Source: Azolla caroliniana
Taxonomy: Eukaryota > Polypodiophyta
Reading direction: 5' to 3'
DNA: 64,000 nt
Assembly (NCBI GenBank): GCA_043228905.1
Contig: JBHGNT010000014.1
Span: 20,770,001-20,834,000 of the forward strand
The notes below the pieces were generated by a model. It was given only the letters and a program-made list of their open reading frames with translations. It was not told the DNA's origin and did no database searches. Below are positions 1 through 9,360 of the stretch, one piece after another; position 1 is the stretch's first letter, and each line of letters begins with the position of its first letter. The position numbers were made by a program, and so were the translations under genes.

Positions 1-573
1 CCGCACATGGTTTTCTTCGAGCAATATCATTGATTGGAGCTCGAAGAAGGGGGGAGATTTCTCCCTTGCTAGAACGGCGGTTAGCATCGCGCCGAACCGT
101 GGTGCGAGGCCGCTGAGGAATATTTGCACCATCTCATCATCATCGATATTTACGCTTATCGAGCCGAGCGAGTCGCAAAGCTCCGTGATCTTCAAGGTGT
201 ATGTCGTGATGGACATGTCCCTTTGTTGAATGTTGTTCAACTTTTGGTAGAGTTGAAGCCTTCTTGTGGTTGTGTTAGCCGCGAAAATCTTTCGTAGATT
301 TTCCCATGCCTCCTTCGGCGTCTTGGCTTCGCGAATGTAGCCGAGCATGTGATCGTGAACACATGTCGCCAAGCAATACATCACACGACTTGCGGCTTGC
401 TCCCATGTCGCGTATCTGGGAGCCATTTCGATGGGTCGGTCTTCGTGTGCTCCTTTGATGTAGCTCCAATAGCCTTGTCCGACAAGGTATTGGTGCATCT
501 TGTACTCCCAAGATGCGAAGTTGTTTCGATCCAACTTCTCGGTAGGGAGAGCGCTCCCCATTTGAGTATTCAT
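1..573 (-). CDS. Copia gag polyprotein, N-terminal part (runs off the window)
   Basis: An uninterrupted reading frame runs from an ATG at 573 to the left edge (191 codons, no stop inside the window). It reads as the UBN2/retrotran_gag_2 capsid region of Ty1/Copia elements. After a short leader comes LDRNNFASWEYKMHQYL, then WEQAASRVMYCLATCV, AKTPKEAWENLRKIF and the LYQKLNNIQQRDMSI block, which is the usual order in this family. Gag forms the cytoplasmic virus-like particle that packages the element RNA. The start is chosen because it is the first ATG after the element leader and the N-terminus fits the family. The zinc knuckle and pol would lie left of the window. No stop or frameshift is visible, so this copy may still be intact, although a second element separates it from its LTR promoter. 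Confidence 0.85.
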   Translation of the reverse strand, partial: MNTQMGSALPTEKLDRNNFASWEYKMHQYLVGQGYWSYIKGAHEDRPIEMAPRYATWEQAASRVMYCLATCVHDHMLGYIREAKTPKEAWENLRKIFAANTTTRRLQLYQKLNNIQQRDMSITTYTLKITELCDSLGSISVNIDDDEMVQIFLSGLAPRFGAMLTAVLAREKSPPFFELQSMILLEENHVR

Positions 574-582
574 TATGTTGAT

Positions 583-1115
583 TGTTACCCCGTACGAGAT
601 GTATGGAGAGTTAATGTGATGAGCGAGGGTCAAATGTTATCATGATGATTGTTGTGTGTGTGTAGGGGGCATAAATGTAATTGTGAGTCGATACGTATGT
701 GAACACATGCACACGTGTGTGCATGTGGATGGATACGAGGAGGTGTGAGTGAGTGTCCAATATGAATGCTCTAGGGGGCTTGCACCCCTTTGTATCTACC
801 CCCTCTTGTACTATTTAACCCCTTATAGGGAATGAATGAAGAAAGGATCATTTTTCTCTCTCAATCTCTCTCTCTCTCTTGTCATCTCTCTTTCTCTCTC
901 TCTCCCCCTCAACGTTGAATCCCCTTGGGAGGGGGGTGGAGCCATTCTAGGCACCACCCCCCACCCCACAATGCTTCTCAATGATTCTCAACATCTTCAT
1001 CTCGATCTCTCTCACCATCATACCTTCATCATCTTCACTATTACACAATGTCTATCTTTATCATCAATCATCATCATTATCATAAATATTAACCCTAACC
1101 CTAAAATGTACAACA
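583..1115 (+). repeat. Left LTR of nested non-autonomous element
   Basis: Direct repeat partner of 2858-3388. It contains a CT-rich block near 857-905 and ends in ATTAACCCTAACCCTAAAA followed by TGTACAACA. The few differences from the right copy (for example CTTGTCAT versus CTGTTCAT in the CT block) suggest a fairly recent insertion. Confidence 0.8.
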
Positions 1116-2857
1116 CCTTTTGGTGACCACTAAGGCGACCCCCCTTTTGAGACGAAGTCGAAGATTAATACGTGGCAGAGACAACAACGACGAAATGTGC
1201 GATAATGGTAAAGATGATGTGCAAGAAATCAAATCAATGATGTGTTGGAAATGGTGGTCACGAGATACTAAACGAAGTCGAGGAATGAGAAATGGTGTTG
1301 ACGATTTGCGTGTAGTTGATCACAAAAGAAAGACGAACAAAAGTTTATGATCTATGGGTTAGCAATGGAAGTGCAAAGGAGAGAGAGACCCAACCATCAC
1401 AAGCCGTATCTTCTAAAGATGAGACTGTATTTCTATCCACATATGACCGGTCAGACATGGCCAGAAAGACAAACGACCGGAGGGCCGAATGATGACCAAA
1501 CCAAACGGGCATGGATGGGCTGGATAGAGACAACGCTTGAATGAAGCAGCGATGGCTAGACGAGATTCGATAGACATGAATCGGACAAACGACCAGAGAC
1601 TCGTAAGACAGGGCCCACAAAGATGGAACAAAGATGGAGAAGGCAATGAAGAAAGTAAAAGAAACGCCAAAAACAACTGACGAAAACATAAGGACAAAGG
1701 CCGGAATGGCTGGACAGTGGGCGAGAGTGGCCAGAGTGACCGGAGTGGATGGACAACAGTCCGAGCGGTCAGATAGGCTGAGAGTGGCTAGACAGGACCC
1801 GGAGAGCCGAAATGGCCAGAGAGCGGCCGGACAGGACGACAGTCGAACATCATCCGTATGGCGACGACCTAATAAAGCAACCAGAGCAGCCGGGTTGGGG
1901 TGGCCAGATAACCAACGGCCAGAGCAGTGGCCGAATAGCGACGACCGGATGCCACGTACAAAGAAAGTGGCGTTGGCCTTACAATAGCCTGATAGTGGCA
2001 GTGACGGAATTGCGGCCAGAGCAGCGGTCGGACAGAGACACGCCGAACAGACAGAGGAACTGGGGATCGGACGGACAGGCGCCGAGTAGCGACAACGGAA
2101 CAATGATACAGAGACGGAGACGATGAAAACAAACACAACGGATAAACGGACATAAATCTTCTCATCACCACCGCCATCGCCACCGTGAACACACAGGCAC
2201 AGAAGATGATCACGATGAATACCAAGAAGAAGGTAGAGGAGGACGAGGAAGAGAAAGAGACAAGGACAAAAGCGAAAAAAGCGAAGGTTGAGATAGACAA
2301 GCACTACTAGAGAAGGATTAGGAAGAGGAGATGAAAAAAGAACAAGAAAATGCAGAAAATAAGAAGAAACAGAGACGGGAGAAAGAACGATAAGAAGAAG
2401 AGACAAGGAAAACAACCTAAAGAAAAACAGAAAACAATAAGAGGAAGAAGAGAGGGAAAAAGAAAAAGAAAACATAGGGGCATGTGAAGAATTTCGGAAA
2501 CATGAGTGCACACCAACAAATTTCATAAACATAAGGGTACAATATAAAATTTTAAAAACAAGAGGGCACCACTAGAATTTTGAAAATCCCCAAGAATACT
2601 CACACACACTCAAAACAAAGGAAGAATACACATACATACGACATGATTTTGGACCCATGACGAAGTTCGTAAGCTGACAGAACAAGAATGTTTGTGTCGC
2701 GGACGATTTGCTGACCGACAAAGATGTTCGAGTCAAGCATTCCGATCGAGGGAGTCGATCGTTGAAAGGACCGATGGAAGTTCCGGTCGAAGAAATATCA
2801 TCATCAAGGCATGTGGGATCGACGTGCAAGACACTTTCCCACAGGCGTGCCATATTG
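1116..2857. other. Non-coding internal region of nested element
   Basis: No gag, protease, integrase or RT motif is visible in any frame. The plus strand is strongly purine-rich. Between about 1690 and 2110 it repeats degenerate GGCCAGAG / GGCCGGA-like words, and from about 2215 to 2475 it is almost all A and G. This purine bias produces a long open frame on the minus strand (2532-1345) rich in Ser, Leu, Phe and Cys, which I do not regard as a gene. Confidence 0.6.
1121..1138 (+). other. Candidate primer-binding site of nested element
   Basis: TGGTGACCACTAAGGCGA begins five bases after the end of the left LTR. It starts with TGG, as needed to pair with the CCA end of a tRNA primer. I cannot name the tRNA. 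Confidence 0.4.
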
Positions 2858-3388
2858 TGTTACCCCGTACGTGATGTACGGAGAGTCAATGTGATGAGCG
2901 AGGGTCAAATGTTATCATGATGATTGTTGTGTGTGTGTAGGGGGCATAAATGTAATTGTGAGTCGATACGTATGTGAACACATGCACACGTGTGTGCATG
3001 TGGATGGATACGAGGAGGTGTGAGTGAGTGTCCAATATGAATGCTCTAGGGGGCGTACACCCCTTTGTATCTACCCCCTCTTGTACTATTTAACCCCTTA
3101 TGGGGAATGAATGAAGAAAGGATCATTTTTCTCTCTCAATCTCTCTCTCTCTGTTCATCTCTCTTTCTCTCTCTCCCCCCCTCAACGTTGAATCCCCTTG
3201 GGAGGGGGGTGGAGCCATTCTAGGCACCACCCCCCACCCCACAATGCTTCTCAATGAATCTCAACATCTTCATCTCGATCTCTCTCACCATCATACCTTC
3301 ATCATCTTCACTATTACACAATGTCTATCTTTATCATCAATCATCATCATTATCATAAATATTAACCCTAACCCTAAAACGTACAACA
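2858..3388 (+). repeat. Right LTR of nested non-autonomous element
   Basis: Direct repeat of 583-1115 with the same TGTTACCCC start and ACAACA end, followed by TCGAT, which nearly matches the TTGAT left of the first LTR. No convincing polypurine tract precedes it. Confidence 0.8.
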
Positions 3389-3523
3389 TCGATTCTTCTT
3401 CTTCTTCTTCTTCTCTCCTAGAATGCGAGCTATGTAGTCGCACTATGATAGCGATGAGCCGGTTCTTCTTGAACGTCGGCGTAGAGCTCAACACACACGG
3501 ATGGGCTAGATGGAGCTACCAAA

Positions 3524-3537
3524 CCGCTCTAATACCA
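3524..3537 (-). other. Primer-binding site of outer Copia
   Basis: The minus strand reads TGGTATTAGAGCGG directly after the LTR end. It differs by one base from the TGGTATCAGAGC initiator-tRNA-Met site found in most plant Copia elements. Confidence 0.8.
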
Positions 3538-3926
3538 TGTAAAGAATCAAGAGATGGATTCTGTGCAACTTAATAGATATGAACTGTGTGTGTGTATGAG
3601 AGAGTGTGTGTGAGAGAGAGACAAGGAGTAAGACACAGAGAATACGCAAGGTAAAGTACATTAACAAAGGAGAAAGACTCAACATTATACAAGGTGGGAG
3701 GAGGGTGCTTTATATAGTCACCCTCTCTCTTCATTAACTACAAGACTCATGGAGCATGGGGAATGTGAAAGCTCATAAGTTATGTGTCATAGAATATGAT
3801 TCTATGACTCATACTGAATGTTAGAATACAAAGTGGTGACATAATGGTGACTCTTGACCGTTGGAGTGTCTATTCACTCTCAAGGTGAGTTCACACACTA
3901 GACAAAGATGAGCTTGATTCTCAACA
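3538..3926 (-). repeat. 5' LTR of outer Copia element
   Basis: On the minus strand this 389-bp LTR starts TGTTGAGAATCAAG and ends CTTGATTCTTTACA; the ends are imperfect inverted repeats (12 of 14 bases). A TATA box (minus strand TATATAAAG, plus positions 3708-3716) lies in the middle and would drive transcription toward gag. Confidence 0.75.
3708..3716 (-). promoter_or_regulatory. TATA box in outer Copia LTR
   Basis: TATATAAAG on the minus strand within the LTR, about 210 bp from its upstream end, a normal place for a Copia LTR promoter. Confidence 0.5.
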
Positions 3927-5974
3927 TTATGGAAAAACCCTTGTACATTTACATTAGTTTCATCATTCTAGACATCTAGAGAATTTTGGAGCATGCATGC
4001 ATGTCTTCATAATATTCTTTGCCGACATGTTATACTTTGTTTACATGAAATTCTTAGGAAACAATTGTTCATGTTGATCCCAATCAACATGAAGCACGCT
4101 AGTTATGAAATTATAAGTACAATTTATTCTTTCTCTCTCGGTATTTTTATCTCTTGTCTCCTTTTTGCTCTAATCTAACTATTTGTGACTATTTGTTCAT
4201 TTTCCGAAGCCTCATAATGTATGCCTCTACTGATAACCTAAACCAGATGATGGCAACATTGTAACAACTCCATATAAAAAATGACAACCTTCGAGAATCA
4301 TTGCAAACTTCAAGATACTTCTCTTATGGACCTCAAGGTCATGAAACCCGAGCCTACATCAATGTCAATGATTGTTCAAACTACATAGCTTGGTTCTTTA
4401 TTGACTATTTCTTCGACACCTAAGGTTTTGGCTTAGGTTTTGCACGTAAACCTCTTCTACAAAAGCTTTCCTTATAGAGCTTGAAACAACATTCAAGGAT
4501 ACATATCAACGTTGGATGGCCCTTATCAAGCTCTACACAATATATCAAGGTATGTGTGTGGACTTTGTCTATGATTTTGAGTTTTGACAACTTGCATGTG
4601 ATGTTCAATGGGACAATCAAGCCTTGTGCAACCACTTTCATCGAGGTTGTCGAAGTGAAATCAATAATCTTTTGTTAAACATCATCACATATGTAGCAAA
4701 CATGCAATCTAATAATGAAATCTTTGTGTTATCTCAGTGTTTTTGAAAACAATTTCTTTGCCTCCTTTGCGCCAAATTGGCGTCTCCTTGAGGCCATATT
4801 TTTTGTAGCAATTTACAATGGGCTTCATCAATGTTGGAATGACTAATCAAAGTGGCAAATACACCACCAAACATGAAGCTAAAGGTTATTTCAACAACTT
4901 TCAATTGCTTATAGATGCAAAGCAAATAAATCAAATGTTTTGGTTGGTACATTTAGCAGCAAATGCAAATTTCACCACAAAGAATCTAGGTAGTGGATTC
5001 ATGTTATGACCAACGAGTATAGTGTGGATCCTAAAGGAGCTTAGTAGGACAATATATATGGGATAAGGGGTAGGTCTAACACCCTGTTATATGAATAACC
5101 TAGTTTTTTTCATAAATGGGGTTACTTTGTTATGAACCTAGATGAAAAGGCAAAATGGATTATAGGTGGTCAATTAGGGTTATCAAATAATCTTTCCCCA
5201 TTAATGGAGATACAAACAACTAAAGACAAGGAACTACACACCAAAACTTCTCAAATGGGTACAAACTCTAGTTTTTCTAACAAGGAGATGAGTGAAAAGA
5301 AACCCACAAGAAGAAAGAAACAAGTGGCTTGCAAAATGAGTAGGCACAGAAACTACAACATACCTAGGGTAGACATGATCATCGTGAAGTGAAGCGCAAA
5401 GAAGCGTCAAAAGACATAATATAAACCATTGTTGGGGAAGAGAAAGAAAGAAGACGAAGAAGCAACTAAAGAAACTACTTAGAATGGAGCACATAAACTT
5501 ATTGTTATGGAAAATGAGGGACCTCTAATGATCACATGTTTATCATACTCGTATGTGTGAAGATGATGATCATGGAGATTTTAAGGTAGTAGCATGAAAC
5601 AGGGTTCCAATTTACCACTTGTAGCTATATCTAGTCTATAGTCTTGATTTCTTAATTATATTTTATCTCTTGCAGATCTTTTGCATATTTTCAAGGTTAT
5701 TCTTTTTCCATATTTGTATTCCTATAAAAGAAGAGGTTGAAATAAGCAAGGAAACCATGACATGATTATAGACTATAGTATAAAAAAACCCTGATTACAG
5801 ACAAGAGAGGGACTTGCTTAAGTATGCCACTAGAAAACAAAAAACTTACACAATGAATTAACTTACCATGCATATGCATATGCATATAAATCCAAAGTGG
5901 ATCTATTTAAGCCCAAGATGGATTTCTTGAGAAATTTGATAATACTTTGTTTAAGCTCCAAGAGGTCTTAAACT
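3927..5974. other. AT-rich stretch without recognisable genes
   Basis: Several short open frames exist (for example 3993-4178, 4818-5009, 5132-5392), but none shows a family motif or a codon pattern I trust. It is probably old decayed repeat DNA. The right edge at 5974 is where chromovirus homology begins. Confidence 0.5.
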
Positions 5975-8879
5975 CTTCCTCATCATCGTCCCTATGATTG
6001 TCCCGTCGATCTACAACCGGGAGTAGAGACACCATGGGGACCCATTTACAACTTGTCCCCCACCGAGTTAGAAGTCCTTCGAGCCTACATAGAGGAGAAC
6101 TTGGCAAGCAGGTTTATTCGTCATTCGAAATCTCCGGCCGGTGCACCCATCTTCTTTGTCAAGAAGAAAGATGGCTCACTTCGTCTCGTCGTTGATTACC
6201 GTGGCTTAAATAAAGTCACCATCCGTAATAGGTATGCACTTCCTCTTATATCAAGCCTTTTAGAGCGAGTTAATGGTGCCAAGTTTTTTACAAAGATCGA
6301 TCTACGAGGAGCGTATAACCTCGTGCGGATCCGACCGGGAGATGAATGGAAGACCGCCTTTTGCACGCGGTATGGGCATTTCAAATATACGGTTATGCCG
6401 TTCGGTCTAACCAATGCACCCGCAGTCTTCCAACACATGGCAAATGATATATTCAGAGACCTAGTGGATATCTGTTTGATCATTTATCTGGATGATCTAT
6501 TGATTTATTCGAAGACCCAGGAAGAGCACAATGCTCATGTACTATTAGTACTAAAGCGACTCCGCGAGAATGGTCTTTATGCCAAGCTAGAAAAATGTAG
6601 CTTTGACTGCAAGCAAGTGGAATTTCTAGGCTACGTCATCTCCTCAAAGGCCATCGCCATGGATCCAGCTAAAGTCCAAACTGTACTAGAGTGGCAAATT
6701 CCACGGTCGGTACGAGATGTACAATGTTTTCTAGGTTTTGCTAACTTCTACCGTAAGTTTATACAGGATTACTCGAAGATTATTTTACCTCTCGCACAAC
6801 TTACGAAGAAGGGACAAGCATTTCTTTGGTCCATTGAAGCTGATATGGCTTTTCGGCATCTTAAGAAAGCCTTTACATCAGCACCGATTCTAGCTCATGT
6901 GGATACAAGCAAACCATTCATCATGGAGGCCGACGCATCAGATTTCGCCCTCGGTAGCATCCTTTCTCAACAAGGAGATAAAGAAGAGCTGCATCCTGTG
7001 GCTTTCCATTCGCGCAAATTCGATGTCGCGGAAATCAACTACGAAATACATGACAAGGAGTTATTAGCCATCATGGATTCATTTGTGCAATGGCAGCATT
7101 TCTTAAAGGGCTCTCCACATCAGGTCATTGTCTTTAGTGATCATAAAAATCTTGCTTATTTCCAGAACGCTCGCGTACTAAATTGACGGCAAGCTCGGTG
7201 GGCGCAATTCCTCACGCATTTCGACTTCAAAATCACATATCGACTGGGGAAGTAGCAAGGAAAAGCAAATGCACTATCACGGCATTCATATCTTGCACCT
7301 CGTCCTGGTGATCCAGCATTTGATAATCAAAAGCAAGTAATCTTGGGACCAACACGACTGCACACGACGCATATTTTTCACACCCCGATGTATTCACGGA
7401 TTACCGATGACATACGTGCAAACTTGAAGACGGATAGTTTTGCTCAAGACATCCTGGCGCACATTGATACTTCTCGGGAATCCTGTTCTCAGTCTCAACA
7501 ACCAGGTATTGACTACTGACAATTCGAATATCATGATGGTTTGTTATTCTTTAAAAAGCGCGTATATGTCCCCGATTGCTCCTGTCGCCTTCAAATCATC
7601 CAGAATTGTCACGACACCCATACGGCGGGACATTTCGGTCATACTAAGACGTTGGAGCTAGTGCAACAATCTTTTTGGTGGCCCCACATGCGCCGTTTTG
7701 TCGACGACCACGTTCGGACCTGTGATGCTTGTTGCCAAGCAAAGATGCCACGACACCATCCATATGGCTTGTTGGAACCCTTACCGATTCCAAGTAAGCC
7801 GTGGCAGTCTATTTGTCTTGATTTTATCACAGATCTGCCGGTCTCGAAGGGGTTCGATGCTATCTTAACCATCGTTGATCAATATATGAAGATGACACAT
7901 TTTGTGCCGTGTACTAAGGCCATCACTAGCGAGGAAACCGCCGCCCTTGTCATGCGTGAGGTATTTTGGCATCATGGCCTCCCAGACAGTATCATCAGTG
8001 ACCGAGGACCGCAATTTGTCTCCAAATTTTGGCAGCGTCTCTTCAAGATGCTCAAGGTCTCTTGCAACCTCTCCTCCGGTGACCATCCTCAGACCGATGG
8101 GCAAGCGGAACGAACAAACCAAACGCTGGAGCAATATCTCTGGTGTTTCCTGAGTTATCAACATGACGATTGGGCCGAGATTCTCCACTTTGCGGAGTTT
8201 GCGTATAATAATGTTGTTCACTCCTCGACTCGAGTCTCCCCATTCTACGCTTATACCGGTTCTCATCCTCGCTGGTCTGTGATCGATACCCCGGAGCTAC
8301 CTACCAATCCTCGTGCTGGGGATCATTTGGAGAGACTACGCAAGATCCAGACAGATCTCTTGACTCATCTTCGTCATGCTCAACAGACACAGAAGACTTA
8401 CGCGGATAGTCATCGGCTTCCCTCCTCTTTTTCCATCGGAGATAGAGTATGGCTCTTAAGTCGTCACATCGAGACTACTCAACTGTGCGACAAGTTGGAT
8501 TATCGACGACTCGGTCCTTTCCATATTATGGGTAAGGTTAATGATGTCACATTCCGCCTTGATCTCCCTCCGCAGCTTTAGATACATCCGGTTTTCCATT
8601 GTTCTCTTCTTGAACCTTATAAAGCAAACACCATTCATGATCGTGTTACACCACCGCCGCCCCCACTGGAGTTGGACGCTAGCCCAGAGTATGAAGTTGT
8701 TGCCATCCTCGATTCCAAACTTGTTCGCAACAAACTTCATTATTTGGTCAAGCGAACATACTTGGGAACCCGTCGAGCATGTTGCCAATGCTCAGGATCT
8801 TCTTGCTGATTTCCACCGAAAGTATCCGGACAAACCCGGTCCGCAATCAGCGCCGACTCGTTCCACTCGTCGTCTTTAA
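5975..8879 (+). pseudogene. Chromovirus (Ty3/Gypsy) pol: RT, RNase H, integrase, chromodomain
   Basis: One frame carries the region in order. RT starts at the PYDCPVDLQPG block, with FFVKKKDGSLRLVVDYRGLN and the YLDDLLIYS active site near 6489-6515. RNase H has MEADASDFALGSIL and HSRKFDVAEINYEIHDKELLA. The integrase HHCC zinc domain lies near 7600-7740, followed by its catalytic Asp (CLDFITDLP), Asp (SIISDRGPQF) and Glu (DGQAERTNQTLEQYL). At the end is a chromodomain remnant (YEVVAILDSKLVRNKLHYLVK ... TWEPVEHVANAQDLL). It is dead: in-frame stops at 7184-7186 (TGA), 7253-7255 (TAG), 7517-7519 (TGA) and 8579-8581 (TAG), and a frameshift near 8755-8768 inside the chromodomain. At least three stops look like C-to-T changes of CGA or CAG codons. 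Gag and protease are not upstream but downstream, after the LTR. Confidence 0.92.
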
Positions 8880-8890
8880 GGGGAAGGTAG
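8878..8890 (+). other. Polypurine tract of the chromovirus
   Basis: AAGGGGAAGGTAG follows the pol stop codon directly and abuts the LTR start. This is the standard position of the plus-strand primer. Confidence 0.75.
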
Positions 8891-8893
8891 TGT

Positions 8894-8966
8894 CATAATA
8901 TGGCAAGACTCGAACCCATGACCTTATGCTACATGGGTCGAGCTCTTACCATTAGACTATGAATTG
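8894..8966 (-). other. tRNA-like sequence with pol III A and B boxes, antisense in LTR
   Basis: The minus strand carries a B box, GGGTTCGAGTC (8917-8907), and an A-box-like TAGTCTAATGGTAAGAGC (8959-8942) with tRNA-like spacing, and the GGTCATGGGTTCGA context of plant tRNAs. The T stem and anticodon stem pair poorly, so this is not a working tRNA gene. It looks like a tRNA-derived or SINE-derived piece captured by the LTR. Confidence 0.5.
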
Positions 8967-9073
8967 TAATATGTAAGATATTATTTTCATTTATACTTTA
9001 TCATAGAAAATTGATGTATATTCCAGATCTCTCTGGAACATTCTAGAAGCTTTAGGATTATTCCTGAGAACAC

Positions 9074-9081
9074 TATAAAAG
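9074..9081 (+). promoter_or_regulatory. TATA box in chromovirus LTR
   Basis: TATAAAAG in the LTR, followed by a pyrimidine-rich leader, consistent with the LTR promoter on the plus strand. Confidence 0.55.
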
Positions 9082-9360
9082 AGGGCACTAGGCATTATGT
9101 TGAACCAAATTGGTTCAACGCTAGTCTTAAGCCTCTTAGCTATTTTGTACTTATCCTTCACATAATATATTGGTTGTTATCATCATCTCTCTCTCTCTCT
9201 CTCATCCTCGCTATCTCTCTTTTCGCTTCTCTCTTTCTCTCTCTCTCTCGGGAGTCTTACGCAGTCCCGTCCTCTTAGTACTAATAGTACTGCTCTTCTT
9301 TAGTACTAATTCCATCTCTGCTTAATACTATTCCTGACAAACGGTATGCTAATGACTTTT

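Larger units (their letters stand above)
583..3388 (+). mobile_element. Non-autonomous LTR retrotransposon nested in the outer Copia
   Basis: Two nearly identical direct repeats of 533 and 531 bp (583-1115 and 2858-3388) both begin TGTTACCCCGTACG and end GTACAACA, so they carry the TG...CA ends of LTRs. They enclose 1742 bp with no recognisable gag or pol. The flanks are TTGAT at 578-582 and TCGAT at 3389-3393, a 5-bp target duplication with one mismatch. Plus orientation is suggested by a TATA-like stretch (about 809-816) and a TGG-starting candidate primer-binding site right after the left LTR. With no polymerase domain it must have been moved by another element. Confidence 0.75.
1..3926 (-). 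mobile_element. Outer Copia-type LTR retrotransposon, 5' part
   Basis: On the minus strand the order is LTR (3926-3538), primer-binding site (3537-3524), leader (3523-3389), an inserted foreign element (3388-583), the remaining leader, then gag from 573. Removing the insertion and one copy of its target duplication restores a normal Copia 5' end, with the gag ATG about 150 bp after the primer-binding site. The rest of the element lies left of the window. Confidence 0.75.
8891..9339 (+). repeat. Chromovirus LTR (single copy)
   Basis: This 449-bp LTR begins TGTCATAATATGG and ends CTGACA, with TGTCA/TGACA inverted ends. It contains a TATA box at 9074-9081, a CT-rich downstream stretch (about 9187-9250) and three copies of a TAGTACTAAT-like word near 9276-9312. 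It serves as the 3' LTR of the pol copy to its left and is followed on the right by gag of the same kind of element. The bases just after it (CGGTATGCTAATG) may be a decayed initiator-Met primer site. Confidence 0.75.

Noticed and set aside
1089-1108. Two CCCTAA units at the LTR end, also near 3362-3379, like telomere repeats
   Set aside because: Only two units within an LTR; short AC-rich words of this kind arise by chance. No interstitial telomere array is present.
1345-2532. A 395-codon minus-strand frame, long enough to be a gene
   Set aside because: It lies opposite a purine-rich repeat inside a non-autonomous LTR element. Its product is Ser/Leu/Phe/Cys-rich without any motif, and the frame is open because of base composition.
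5907-5974. Extending chromovirus pol further left
   Set aside because: The frame meets a stop and no residues match the protease-RT linker before the PHHRPYDCP block, so the homology starts at about 5975.
8894-8966. A functional tRNA gene on the minus strand
   Set aside because: The A and B boxes are good, but the T stem and anticodon stem do not pair properly and the sequence lies inside an LTR. It is listed only as tRNA-like.
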